A stretch of DNA of 64,000 bases from Simmondsia chinensis (GCA_018398585.1 JAGTTD010000001.1:5024501-5088500); one strand, 5' to 3'. Positions 11,715 through 23,211 are shown, counted from the first letter of the stretch. Translations and numbers: made by a program. The notes: generated by a model from the letters alone, not told the origin.

Positions 11715-14700
11715 TGCCATGCTCTCACATCATAACCCGACTCACGCTAGCATACCTAGATCATGTCGGATATTTAACAATAAGGGTCCCTATTATGCTT
11801 TGAGGGGTCTAGATGACTTCAAAGAGGACGATGGTGGTTAATCTTTCATATTTCATCAGAACAAACGCAACACATAGTATCTCATCTGCTTGATGCCTAA
11901 GATTTGGCTGTGTTTTGCATTGAAATTTATGGAATTTTTGTTTCAAATCATTTGTCAGTTTGCCAGGAAGAGCACTAGCAAGCGGTCAAACCATCTGGCT
12001 ACACAATGCTCAGTATGCTGAAAGCAAAGTGTTCCCGCGTTCTTTGCTGGCAAAGGTCCAATCAACTCGCTTGATGTCTCTTTCATTTCATTTGTTTTCA
12101 TGTTCTTAGAGCATGTAATATGAAATCATATGAGTTGCTAACTTTATCTCTGCCTGTAATTTCATGGGCTACGATGACTATAATTTCATGGGCTACGATG
12201 ACTATATTGACACAGAGCGCGTCTGTTCAGGTACTTGACTTTCATCAAATTTTTGATGTTATTCGTTGTTTTTAGCTGTAAAAATATTTTCCCAAATCAA
12301 ACAAGATAGGTATTAAAGAAAAGGGTGATAGAATAACTCTTAAAAGTCATAATTTTGCAATATAAATTTTCACAAATGTGTTTAATTCTATTACAACTAC
12401 TTATTATCAAGATTATCTATTCTGTGTTGTTAAATGCATTAATCAATGAAAATTCTTCTATAAGAGCAAATTCTCCTTAGCTAGTGGACTTGTGACCCGA
12501 CCTGCGGGTCTAGAGCGTATGGACACGTCGACATAGGTCAGACCCGTCCATACGACAGGTTGGCCTGGGTCAGGTTGGAAAATAATCCCTGAGTTGGTTT
12601 GGCTTGTGACACGGGTATGGGGCGGGTCGGGTTGAACCGGGTCGCAAGTTAGACACGGTTCAGATCCGTCCCTGGTCAGCAGTCAGACCATTTTGACCCT
12701 TTCTTTAATCAAATAATAAAAAATGCAAAGCGAATGTATAAGTATAAAATATAAATAAATAGAGTAAGATCTTAATTTTATTAATAAATAAAATAAAGTA
12801 TAAATAAAATAGAATTTTTTAATTTGAATGGGTTGGACCCCTGTGTCATGACACTGGTCTAACTAGGGGTGCACACGGCCCGGTTTGGCGGTTTATGGTT
12901 ATCAAACCGGACCAAACCGGAGACATTTTTTTAAAGTCAAAACCAAACCGTTTTATTTCACAAACCAAACCAGACCAAACCGTAATTATGATCCGGTCCA
13001 GTCCGGTTTATGGTTTTAACCATTATAATAGAAAAATTGTTACACTAATATAAACATAATTTGATCAATATTAAAATTATCATTAACTATAAAAACATAA
13101 AAAAATATGAAAAACTTTACTTCTTTTCCTAATTAATAGAACATAAACAAAAACTACGAACAATACATAAAATTAGTTTGTTAAATTCAGTAGTAACGTT
13201 TTTTGGAAAATTCAACAGTAACATTAGGTCTGTTAAAATTTTTGTTAAGTTAATGAAATATTTAGTGGTTTAGTCACAGATTGGGTTAAATTGAATTAAC
13301 GAGTGGATATTACTTGCATCTAATATGATTTTGTCGTTAAAAATTATATCATTACCTTAAGTTAAATTTGATTAGATGACTAAATTGAAATAATATAAAT
13401 TATAAAGGGATTAAATTGACATAATTAGAAGTATAAGGCTTAAGTTGACACAATCAGAAAGTTTAAAAACCTTTGGAGTAAATGACCTAATATTATTTTT
13501 TTTGGGTTATCAAGTAAATTTTGCCACTAACATAACATTTTATGATTTGGATGATATAAATAATTATTGGATTCTTTAGTTTATGGTTTAAGTTTGGTTT
13601 TAAACCAAACCTAAACCGTAAATCCTAATAACCAAAGTTTTATAAACCAAACTATAATTTTTCAAACCATAAACCAAATTAACCAAACCAAACCGCAATT
13701 TACGGTTTGGTCTGGTCTGGAGTACGGTTTAAACCGTACTGTGCACACCTCTAGGTCCAACCCTTTATGATCCGTGTCTGACATAGGTCAAAGTGCGACC
13801 CATGTCGCCTGCACGGGTGGGGTTGGGTCTGGGTTTGGCCTGAAAAAGGGACCTATGACCTGGCCTGCTACAAGGACTAGGTCGATCTGCCAGCCTGGTG
13901 GGTCGGGCTTGGTCGTGTCGTTTCGCGTGTTGACCCGATCCGTTGGCCACCTCTAACTAGGGCCTTTTTGTTTTGATGAAAAACTTTTTTCGCCTGAATT
14001 GTGTTATTTCTTTGCCTAACTTCTTAGCAACAACTATAGGAATGGAAGATGTTTTCCTCTATTTAGGGCAAATTGACCTCCCCTTAAGGAAAGTGGAAAA
14101 CATTTGCCTTTATGGAGGAGAAAATGTTTTATGCAGTAATCTTACATTATATGCTTCAATTCAACCTCAACTTGACCATGAAACCTTTTTATTTAGTTAC
14201 GAAGACAAATTTTTATGGAAAAATATTTTTAATTGAAAATATTTTGTAAAGAAAAATTTTTCTACAAGGAAAATATTTTCCTTTGGACCAAGCAGAGGAC
14301 ACTGTCGAAGTTCCATTATTATGGGAAAAGGACGAATTGCTGCACATCTCTCTTAGCATAGGATCGATAAAACTAAATACCTATAAATGTCTGACTTAAC
14401 AACATTTAACTTCGGTAAGAAGAACTCCCATGCCTGAACCTTCTTCAATGTTCTGTTGTAACACGTGTTCGGTTGTACATCCTATCTCCCAGACCCTGCC
14501 TTGGCGGGAGCTTTTCTGAGGCATTTGTAACATGTGTGCTGAATGGACATGTAATGGTTATTACCATACGAACTATGGAACTATAGTGTAAACTAAATGT
14601 AAGCCTTTTTCAACATTTGGTTTAAGTGCGAGTAACCTTTGTTTATTTTGCAGACCGTGATCTGTTTCCCGCATAATGGGGGCGTTGTTGAGCTGGGTTC

Positions 14701-17700
14701 TACTGATCTGGTAAATTCTGCACCCTAAGTCACCTTTTTGTTTGTTATGTCTGAGTAGCTGATTGTTTGAAAAGCTTGTCGTTAGGTGAAGACACGTGAA
14801 TAATTTTATGCTCAAATGTGTTTGTCAGATTATAGTGCCTACAACAAATAGTAATTGTCAAGGAACCGACTATCCCGAAAGCTTAAGCTAATGGGTGAAA
14901 GTTTTTACTCTAACAATGCACTCTTATGTAAATGCCTATTGGGCTTGAAGTGTGGATAATGTATTGGCCCACCTATACCTTGTGCTTGAATATATCAATA
15001 TTTAAAGTGGGGGCTGCTGAGATTCGAACTCGTGACCTCATGGGCAACAAGACTGGGAACCATGACAAGGAACCAACTATTCCAAAAGCTTAAACTGATG
15101 AGTGAAGGTGCAAGAATGATTTTATATTCTAATAGTAACTTCTGCCACTTTTACATGTCAGGTGTCTGAGGATCCGAGTTTGGTTCAACATATCAAAACT
15201 TGCTTATTGGTTCTCACAAAGGCTGTTTGCCCTCGGAACCCCTTTTTAGCACCAACCGATGAAGATCATGATACCGATCACAAATTTGAAGCAACAGTCA
15301 TCAGCACTGGTCAAACCATCTCTGAAGAGCTCAATCAAGGGTCTTCTGATGACTGTTCCAATGACTGCTGTGGGCATGATAATTTGACCGATGACTCGTT
15401 TGCGCTCATGGATGATGGCTTGAGCCATTGTGTCGAAGATTCTTCGACTTCTAGTGGTTGCATTTCTCGGGATTTCGTTGTCCATGAGAAGGTTTCGTCT
15501 CCCAATCGTGAAAATCTCGAAAACCCAGTTTCAAGTGACGATGATTTTCACTACAAAAGAGCGGTTTCTGTCATTCTCAAGAGTTCTAACCGGTTGCGTA
15601 AAGATCAAAATTTCTCGGTTCCTGGGTGTAAATCTAGCTTTATGTGCTGGAAGAAAGAGGATATCGGTAGTTTGAAGTCGTTGTCGACGCAAAATATTTT
15701 AAAGAAGATATTATTCGAGTTGCCTAGGATGCACTCTAATAGGACTCCCGAGAAACAAAACAAAGGTGGCAAGAGAGAGTGTATCTTGAGACCACGGGTT
15801 AACAATATGTCGATGCTGAATGGGCAAAGAAGAGAAGACGGAAGGTACCTGCTTCTCAAGTCCATGGTTCCTTCAGCCAACCAGGTACACGGTGTTCTTT
15901 CTAAGATATTTTTTTTCGAATAGTTGTTCCTTAATATAGTACCAGAGTTTGTTTGACCGAGAGATCCAAAGTTCAATTGCAACAACCTTCGTTCTTTTAT
16001 TACATTAGTTCTCGCGCAAGGTATGAGGTGGTTTATACAATATCCCTACATCAAGCTCAATTGCTTTTCGCGTGAAGGGGCATGCTGGAGTGCAAAATCA
16101 CTTGTGTGTCTTCACTTCATAACTTAAACTTTTAAAATAGTCGGTTCTCTGCATCTAACATATCTCATTGTAAGATCAGAATCTAATGTAGTGTTATGCG
16201 AGTCTTAGGCTTGATCCATGGAGCTGGTATGAAAGTCCTCATATAAGTCTAAGTGAGATTCCATTCATAACCAATTGATGTTAGGTGGAGTAACTCATCG
16301 AACCTTTATGTTGATCTCCTCTCTCTTACAATTCCGTTGCGGGATTTATTACTAGACTCGCATGTACGTTCCCTAAATAACCATCTCATTCTTTATTGCA
16401 ATGCACAGAGAGGCAAAACAACAATCCTCAACGACACAATAGAATACTTAAAAGAGCTCGAAGCTAGAGTCGATGAGTTGGAATCGAGCACAGACTTTGA
16501 AGGAAGAGACATCCCCAAAATCCCGGATATCATGGAGAAGACATCAGGCAATTACGAGAGGTCAAACAAGAGGAAAGCGTGTGAAATCAAAGAAACTGAG
16601 TTCGAGCCTAGTAAAGTTGTTCCGATGGACATGGAAGTGAGCATTAGAGAGGATGAAGTTGTGATTGAAGTGAGGTGTCCTTGGAGGGAGTACTTGTTGG
16701 TTGATATCATGCAAGCTATGAACAATCTCATGCTTGATACTCATACTGTTAACTCACACACACTTGATGGCATCCTCAACTTGACCCTCAAATCAAAGGT
16801 AAGCGTGCGGTTATCTGGACTTTTCATTCTGCTCTAAAGTATATGTTTGTTTTGGATACGGATAGTGCGATGTTGGTATGACACTTAAACACCTTATATT
16901 AGACGAGAAACAATGAAAAACATTAGAAAATAGCTAAGTTTGACCTTCTGGATACATACTCGCACGTGAGTCTTATACTTGAGTACAGGTAATATAGGGT
17001 ACACGTGCTTTTTTTTCTACTTCAGTAAGGAGATTACGAGGCTTCCGAAGAGGGACAACAAGTGGGGTTGGGGGTATTCGTGAGCTTTCGAATTTGGGAC
17101 CTAGTCCACCGGCGGTACACATACTAGTGTCTCATTGGAGTGTAAGTATAGAAGTCATTTCTGGATTTGCAACCGACAACAGAAGTTTTTGAGATAGTTG
17201 GTTACTTGATATGGTATCATAGTTTCTTTTTTAACCGGTAGGACTTAGGTTCAAATCTCATAAGCCTTAAATTCAACTATTAGAAAACTGATCTTGGACT
17301 TCATCACAAGAAACCATCGTGGGTTTTCATTCAACGAGTTATGCTTGTAGGATAATTGATTGATTCTTTGACATGATAGCTGAGTTGTTTTTATCTAAAA
17401 GTCTTGAGTTGAAGTTTCTTAAGGCCCATATGTTATTGTTAGCGTAATTTTGCATACGGATTGTTGTGTTATGCGTTTTCGGTGCTTCTAGCCTAGTTGA
17501 CATCCACATAATGAGCATATTGGAGTATTACTGTTAAACCATCCTCAAAACACTCACCAAACAACTTGAACTTTTGGAATAGTTAATTTCTTCAGATACT
17601 AAATAATAGGGAATTTATCACTTAGATATTCTAAGGTTTTTGTCTTTTATCACCTAAGGATAGATCAATATACAATAACAACAACAAACCCAGTGCCTCA

Positions 17701-18674
17701 TGGGATTCAACATATGCAGGGTCGGGGGGTGGGATGTGCATAGCCTTACCCCTTCAGGGGTGTCCGAGGACCTCCAACTTGAAAAGCATAAGAGCATAAA
17801 AACGATGGCACAGAGAAAGCATAAAGCAGTAATAGGCACTGTAACAATAGAGCGACAAAACAACAAGCAACCAACACATAACAATAACAAATATAAACAA
17901 ACAGGCATACATATAAGCCTAAGGACCTAGTACTGGCTTAGTTGTGCTCCTCTATCATAAACTGCTATATTAGTTACACCTATGCTAACCCGCAACTCAG
18001 CTCTATCTAGGGTCATCTCCTGATTTAGATTGAGGTTGATGAAGTCATGTCAAATTGTCTCTGTCCAATGTATATACAATAAATATACCTAAGGTTTAAA
18101 ATTTTTAACACTTGGGTGTCTTCGGTTGGAACACCGTGGATGTTCATCGGAAAACATATATGTGTCATCCATGATGGTTACTGATTTTTAGGCAAAAGTG
18201 CTAACATGACACATGAATCTGGTAATATATAGGCACCTTTCTTTAAAGTATGAAAATCTTTTACCGTAATCTATTGAATTTTTGCCGAAAGCGCCGTGTC
18301 CTTGTCATCAAAATCATATGATATATCAACATTTCCGTGAAAAATTTTGTCAAATTTCAATATAAATTCACCGAATTGTAGTAGTGGGTAATCCAAATGA
18401 TAAAATTTTCAATCCTAGCTCTTTCTCATCTTATATATTGAAACGTCAGAATACCTGAGTAATAAATAGTCAAACGTCGTGATACCTAAGTGAAATATCC
18501 CCTATGATTTAATTATTTCGAGTTTATTATAACATTTTGCATCACACAACTCTTTTCTCAATCGATTTTGATTCTCATTCTCTAACAATTGTGATTAATT
18601 TGCAGTTTAGAGAAGCATTTGCAACTCCAAGGATGATTAAAGAAGCCCTCAGAAAAACAGTTGAGGTATGCTAA
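9568..18674 (+). CDS. GL3-like: bHLH transcription factor of the GL3/EGL3/JAF13 class, 8 exons, 575 aa
   Basis: Proposed exons: 9568-9689, 10714-10968, 11959-12055, 12216-12230, 14654-14710, 15162-15884, 16409-16798, 18606-18674. All introns are GT-AG and the 1728-nt frame stays open. The N-terminal half (VRSVQWSYAIFWS, LEWGDGYYNGDI, LPGRALASGQTIWL, SASVQ, TVICFPHNGGVVELG) is the bHLH-MYB N-terminal domain that binds R2R3-MYB partners. The bHLH spans about residues 398-455, and the C-terminus (CPWREYLL) is ACT-like. Family members act in the nucleus with MYB and WD40 proteins on anthocyanin, trichome and root-hair genes. The basic region is abnormal: around residues 398-411 it reads MSMLNGQRREDGRY, lacking the His and Glu that contact the E-box and about two residues of helix 1. 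ATGs at 9595 or 9607 are alternative starts. Assignment to family is firm; ortholog and function are not. Confidence 0.88.
11285..11312 (+). repeat. 28-base G run in intron 2 of the bHLH gene
   Basis: Uninterrupted G homopolymer. Very long G runs are rare in plant DNA. It could form G-quadruplexes, or its length may be a sequencing or assembly error. Confidence 0.9.
11345..11605. repeat. Dispersed repeat with tRNA-like B-box remnant, copy 1 (intron 2)
   Basis: Similar to 14860-15150: both contain an aagcttaagctnntgggtgaagg-type motif near each end, a gggcttgaagtgngga segment and a gatttgaactcaagac-type segment. The last resembles a reversed tRNA B box. It could be an old SINE or a small LTR-type element; I cannot decide. 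Confidence 0.5.
11681..11713 (+). repeat. 33-base G run in intron 2 of the bHLH gene
   Basis: Uninterrupted G run preceded by ttcccccgcc. Second such tract in the same intron, about 370 bases after the first. Confidence 0.9.
12157..12204 (+). repeat. Perfect 24-bp tandem duplication next to the micro-exon
   Basis: Two identical copies of a 24-base unit (12157-12180 and 12181-12204, containing ttcatgggctacgatg) lie just before the 3' splice site of the 15-nt exon. This doubles any branch-point sequence in the unit. Confidence 0.9.
12216..12230 (+). other. 15-nt micro-exon (exon 4) of the bHLH gene
   Basis: The sequence between cacag and gtacttg is 15 bases and encodes Ser-Ala-Ser-Val-Gln. 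Family proteins read SAS(I/V)QTV at this point, and without it exon 3 would join exon 5 with that pentapeptide missing. Both splice sites are consensus and the frame is kept. Confidence 0.85.
12484..13957. mobile_element. Degenerate GC-rich non-autonomous element, probably hAT, in intron 4
   Basis: GC-rich blocks with gacccg, gggtcgggt and ggtcaggttgg motifs flank a younger insertion at 12864-13753. The right end ggccacctcta resembles the hAT end at 58391-58401. The left end is unclear, so the limits are approximate. Confidence 0.45.
12864..13753. mobile_element. Non-autonomous hAT-type element, 890 bp, in intron 4
   Basis: Terminal repeats begin taggggtgcaca and end tgtgcacacctcta. The flanks are ggtctaac (12856-12863) and ggtccaac (13754-13761), an 8-bp target duplication with one mismatch, typical of hAT. 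Both subterminal regions are dense in ccggtttgg/aaaccaaacc motifs in opposite orientation. No coding sequence. Confidence 0.75.
13962..14295. mobile_element. Tourist/Harbinger-like MITE, intron 4, diverged
   Basis: Its interior resembles the MITE at 25954-26278 (shared tgttttgatg.aaaac near the left end, gaaaatgttttcct-type blocks, and caacttgacca toward the right). Ends and target site are not clear. Confidence 0.55.
14480..14535 (+). repeat. SINE/LINE 3' tail fragment, intron 4
   Basis: The run ccagaccctgccttggcggg, then agctttt and ctgaggcattt, matches the common tail (agaccctgc, ggcgggagc, gaggcact). Short and without visible duplication. Confidence 0.6.
14860..15150. repeat. Dispersed repeat with tRNA-like B-box remnant, copy 2 (intron 5)
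   Basis: Begins with caaggaaccgactatcccga and ends with the near-identical caaggaaccaactattccaa, giving direct repeats at both ends. In between, gattcgaactcgtgacc is the reverse of a tRNA B box. Same family as 11345-11605. Confidence 0.55.
17613..18507. repeat. Old TIR element split by a LINE insertion
   Basis: The left part gggaatttatcacttagata and the right part gatacctaagtgaaatatcc are roughly inverted. Similar 'atttatcacntaggtac' sequences occur at 19800-19880, 27060-27480, 42040-42490 and 61140-61450. It lies in intron 7 of the bHLH gene. Class is uncertain; MULE-like by the look of the ends. Confidence 0.4.
17680..18067 (-). mobile_element. 5'-truncated RTE-type LINE with SINE-like 3' end
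   Basis: On the minus strand it runs from LINE 3' sequence (the plus-strand motif ctctatctagggtcatct also occurs in the LINE at 31627-32387) to the tail with cagtgcctca and a GTT-type end. Flanks share atatacaata (about 17669-17679 and after 18067), a probable target duplication. Inserted in intron 7 of the bHLH gene. Confidence 0.65.
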
Positions 18675-18687
18675 GAAGCAATGAAGC

Positions 18688-18815
18688 TTCTTCGGTTGGC
18701 TTAGTGGTTAAAATCTCGGTAGGTCCTAAAACCGATGCTCATCGATCTATGTTTCCCTTGATTGTTGTCTCCGTCTAAGAAAATTGTAATCTCCTTAGCT
18801 GTATAAAAAGATGTT
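18688..18815 (+). mobile_element. Probable tRNA-derived SINE just after the bHLH stop
   Basis: tggcttagtggttaaaatctc resembles a tRNA D-arm/A box, and the tail contains ctccttagctgtataaaaag. The B box is decayed. It begins about 14 bases after the stop codon, so it may be in the 3' UTR. Confidence 0.45.
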
Positions 18816-19151
18816 GAAACGCAATGTCAATGCTAACTCCCATTTGTATCATAGAATAATTCTATCTGCTCAAAATTTAGTGTTTTAAATTATTGTCAAT
18901 CAATTGATCTGATCCACTTCTTATTTATACAATGTTTGATTAGCAAACAGATCAGTGGATTGGTTGGCAAATTCGGGATATAAGGGTCTTGGCCTTTCAA
19001 TGGGCCATTGACCATCGGAAAATGCTGTCTCTTCTCTCATTCATGGTGATGCTTTAGGATTTCTAGTTTGTTGTAGACAATCCTAAAGCCGTTTGTCTTT
19101 ACCATTTAGTAAATAGAATGTTTGATAATTTTTTAAGAAAATTTATGACTT

Positions 19152-19276
19152 TTTTGTTTTTTTGAACAGTACAAACCCCTTAAAGGCAGGGAAAGGGGGG
19201 ATGCCGGGCCTCGAACACTGGATCCCGTGGGTGGCAAACGCCTACCCAACCATTTGGGCCAGGAGGGCTTTGGCGG
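19152..19276 (-). mobile_element. tRNA-derived SINE
   Basis: On the minus strand the A box (tggcccaaatggttgg) is followed by a B box (gtgttcgaggc), and the element ends in an A-rich tail. Flanking aaatttatgactt at 19139-19151 and 19277-19289 is a 13-bp perfect target duplication. Confidence 0.75.
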
Positions 19277-19514
19277 AAATTTATGACTTAGGTACTATGA
19301 ATTTTGGTCTTTTATCATCTAGATATCAGACAATTTCAAAATTTGTGATTATGATACCTTAATGTTCAAGAATTATATGGTTGAGGCATTTTAAAGTTTC
19401 AAAATTGTATCACTCAACTATGCCAAAATTTGGTGATATCGCTTTTGCTTTCTTTTCCTTTGGCTACTAAGATGTTTCAGTTCGCTAGGTTGTCTCTTGT
19501 GTGTCCATGGATTC

Positions 19515-19605
19515 AGCAGAAGTTCGAAAGGTTGACCTATTCGGGATATATATATATATATATATAGCAGTTTGAAAGGTTGACCTATTCGGGATATATA
19601 TATCT
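19515..19605 (+). repeat. Local tandem duplication with TA tract
   Basis: The block gaaaggttgacctattcggg followed by (ta)n occurs twice in a row, about 50 bases apart. Confidence 0.8.
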
Positions 19606-20851
19606 ATCTCTACCAAAAGTTGATAATTTTTTGTCGAAAATGGCTAAAATGATGCATGATTTTAACAATATATTAGTTGTTAACATACAATTCGATGAAT
19701 TATTATAATAATTTGTCAAATTTTGCTGAGAACATTAAAATAATTCATCATGTATCACACCATTTTCTGGTGACAATTAGTCAAATTCTAACAAAATAAA
19801 CTGGATTCAAGCGTAAGGTACCTTAGTGATAAAATTTTTAAACATGGAGTTCAATATATGTAATGAAATGCCAAAGATATATTTGACATGTATAAAAAGA
19901 GTGCAGAAGTTGCGTTAATTGAAACCATAGAAGTGTTAAATGTTTAAAACAAATTAATTCTAAACATTAACCAAAATTTAAAAAAAAAATTAAAATTGAG
20001 TTATACACTCTTACTCACTAAAGAATCTAGTAGATGCTACCAGGAAAATTGAGTCCAGCATACAAAACCCTTTCGGTAAGAGATATAATTAAGGAATAAG
20101 TAACTGAATCAGTTTGGTAAAATGCATCAGATCATGAAATATATATCCTTTTCTATTCAGAATGGTTGCATCGAGTTTTTGTTGAGTTTGAAATGGGCTC
20201 CAAATAATTTTTGGCCACGTGAAACCGGTGTTCTACGTATGTATCGTCTTAGTCTTTTTTCACAGTATGTTACATTTTTATCATAAATATGATGCACTTG
20301 TCATTTTCACGAACATTGTGCCCATTCGGATTATTTTCTTCTATTTTCATGAGGTAAGGAAGCATAATTTAGCTGCGGATTTGTGTAGATGGGTTCTGTA
20401 GATTTTATCCGTCTGTCCGTTTTACCCACTTTGTGTTAATGTCAAGCATCAACTAAATCTTAAAAATGGATAATCAAATGAAAGGTTCATGAACTTTTTC
20501 TACCATATCAATTTATTTCTTTTACTTTTAAATTTGTCAATTTAGTCTTGTGAAAATAAAGTAAACTTATTGATTTAATTTTGAACAGCTCATTTATGTT
20601 AGATATATGTGACCTGATGCAAACTCACTCGTTAATTGAACTCACTTGCAGCCCGATCATTAAAACTCTAAGACTAAATTAACCCAATAAAAATTATATA
20701 ACTATTAAATTGACAAAGCAAAGAAAGTATAAAAATCTATGACAAATTATAAAAAAACATATGCCCAGCTGTACAGTGTGGTGTCCAGGAACTAAAAGGA
20801 ATATACAATATAAAAAGCTTTTTTTAATTCTTAGAATATATATTATATATA

Positions 20852-21000
20852 TTATATTTTTTTTTTAACCTCGGAAAGGTCGAGAGGATACCCCTTAGAA
20901 TTCTTATAAGGGGGAACCATAAGTATCATAGTAGGTATTCGAACCCGAGTGGCGTATATGACCACCAATATTTTCTGCCATTAGGCTATGTTGCCTGGGA
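20852..21000 (-). mobile_element. tRNA-derived SINE with poly(A) tail
   Basis: Minus strand: A box tagcctaatggcag, B box gggttcgaatacc, and a 3' A run. Flanking copies of cttagaatatatat-atatata at 20830-20851 and 21001-21022 (one mismatch) form a target duplication of about 22 bp. Complete element with head and tail. Confidence 0.8.
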
Positions 21001-21494
21001 CTTAGAATATATATCATATATAAATGCTTATTTGACGATTTTCTCCAACTTTGTTTCTGTAAGAAACTTGGCGGCTTAGCCACCACCATCATTTCCGTAT
21101 TTTAAAATCTAAGCCACTCATTAAATTAAGTGAATATTATTTAAATATTATAATGTATATATATATATGGTAGCGTTTTTATGAGAGGGTGAAACTGTAA
21201 GAGGGGTGAATCCTGACCTTCTATTGTAATAGATGGTCAAGATTTGGTGGACATTAAAAAAATATAATTTACGGTCTATACCCTTTTATAGGGCAGAAAG
21301 AAAGAAGGGGTAAATGAGAAAAATTATTTTTTTCTTTCAATACTCAATAAATTTTAGCCGTAAATTGTTATTTTTTTTAATGATACTAGCAGTCAAATGA
21401 TTGACCCAAAATATTTTTCTTCAATCTTACTCTTTCATAAGAGGTTTTTTTTTTAGTCGGATACCCTTACATAAAAGTTATTGCAACATATATA

Positions 21495-21615
21495 TATACA
21501 CAATAACAATAAACCTAGTGCGTCAAGAGTTTCTGCGTATGCAAAATTTGGGGAGTGAAATGTACGCAACCTTACCCCTTTGAATATAGGAAGGCTGTAT
21601 CCTAAGATCTCAACC
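21495..21615 (-). repeat. SINE/LINE 3' tail, diverged
   Basis: Plus strand shows an acaataacaat start, then cctagtgcgtcaagag, atgtacgcaaccttaccc and gatctcaacct: the reversed common tail. No head is recognised, so it is a 5'-truncated copy. Confidence 0.65.
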
Positions 21616-21693
21616 TAAAAATATAGGGTGATGATGAAATTTTAAAATACTATGACAAAATTTGGTAGGTAAATAATTGGCCTAAGTGTTTGA

Positions 21694-21700
<7 letters not shown>

Positions 21701-21745
<45 letters not shown>
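21701..21745. repeat. (TA)n microsatellite
   Basis: About 45 bases of uninterrupted TA. Confidence 0.95.
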
Positions 21746-21749
<4 letters not shown>

Positions 21750-22174
21750 TTAAAAGGGCTCTTGTCTTTTATTGAATTTAATTAAATAATATAATGGTAT
21801 TGCCATCATTGCCTCCATTCACTAAAAGCTCTATATATTATACTATAATACACCCAAAGTAATTTAAGAAAAAAGGGGTTATTTGTGTTAATTTATTTCC
21901 CTATCATTTATATTGTATTAATGTACTTCTTCAAGTATACCTTTCGTCTTCTCCAATCTAATTAGGCCTTTGATCATCCAGTTGGACTTAAAATGGAGAG
22001 AGGTCGAGGGCGCGTCTAAATCTATTGTACTCGTCTCCTTAAGGCTCTCAATGGGTTTGAAATTTTATTGGGCCTTGAGCTCCCATAGAGTAGGAGAAAG
22101 TCCATATAAAAGCCCAAAGTGAAGTTTCATTATGAAACCAATCTAAATAAGGTGTAAATGACAGCCATCTTGAT

Positions 22175-22315
22175 CAAGATTGGTTGGTGCAGCAGTTAAG
22201 GTTTCTCCCTCCCCTCCCAAGCATCGGGTGTTAGGTTCAAGCTCACCTTTCCTAGCCTTGTGTTGATAGCCCTACCAAGGATAGAATTGTACTCCTTACT
22301 ATTATAAGAAAATGA
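22175..22315 (+). mobile_element. tRNA-derived SINE
   Basis: A box-like ggttggtgcagcagttaagg and B box ggttcaagctc are about 45 bases apart. The tail (ccaaggatagaattgtactcc) ends before an A-rich stretch. Tail wording resembles that at 52210-52270, suggesting one family. No target duplication found. Confidence 0.6.
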
Positions 22316-22751
22316 GAACCAGCTCGAGAACCTCATTACTTGGCTTGTTATGAAGCTAAGAGGCTTTGCACCTTACGAACTCTAGTTGATTAGCTCAACT
22401 TTACATGAAGCTTAAATAAGCCTAAACAAAGTCAAAATAGTTCAAAACTCACTAAATAGGCCAGTCTCAAGATGAGTTAACCACAATCTCATATATTCCA
22501 TGCTTGGCTTGCCTAGAGCGAAACCCGAGCCAAACAAAAGCTAGCAAACCTAGCCTTGCAACTAATGAGCTGCAATTCAACTCCTCTGACGCTTGCAGTA
22601 ATCCACTAGACTTACATTTTTACCTATTTTTAATCACAACTCCGATATAAGACCCAGCTACCATACTCAAAACTTAAGTCCCTTTTTATTCACCACCAAC
22701 ATGGACAAAAATGAGCAAGATAGTTATCCAACTCAAATTTTGGAAGATTCA

Positions 22752-23207
22752 GGGCTTGTTTGGAATTACTGTGAAAAACTGCTCATTTTAAAAGCACTTT
22801 CTGTAAAAGCACTTATGTGAAAAGTGCTATTTTGAAGAAGCAGTCTGTGTTTGGCTCAACCAATCAGAAGTGTTCATTTTATTATTGTTAGCGTTTGACC
22901 AGTGTTTAAAAAAAGTGCTTTTTTTGGTCAAATTACAGAAAAGGACCAAATTGGTTGGGTAGAAGGTTAGGGTTTTGAAAGATGATAGGGTATGATACAA
23001 TTTTAATGTTTGTGTAGGGTATTTTTGTCCCAAAAATTTTAAATTTTTGATTCTGCTTCTACTTATAATCAGAAGCACCAAATTTCTGCTTCTGCTTTTA
23101 AAAAAAAGCGTTTTTTGATGTTTGCCAAACACCCTCCAGATTCCAGAAAAGTGCTTTTTTCAGGAAAAGCACTTATTTTTCCAGAATAAGCAATCCCAAA
23201 CAGGGCC
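22752..23207. mobile_element. MITE, 456 bp, with gggc-tgtttgg ends
   Basis: Left end gggcttgtttggaattact and right end aatcccaaacagggcc are imperfect inverted repeats. Flanks are tcag on both sides (3-4 bp). The interior holds matching aaaagcacttt/aaagtgctttt blocks. Such ends occur in Harbinger and hAT MITEs; the class is not settled. Confidence 0.65.
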
Positions 23208-23211
23208 TCAG

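Noticed and set aside
15605..15985. Minus-strand reading frame of 126 codons
   Set aside because: It is antisense to exon 6 of the bHLH gene, which explains the open frame.
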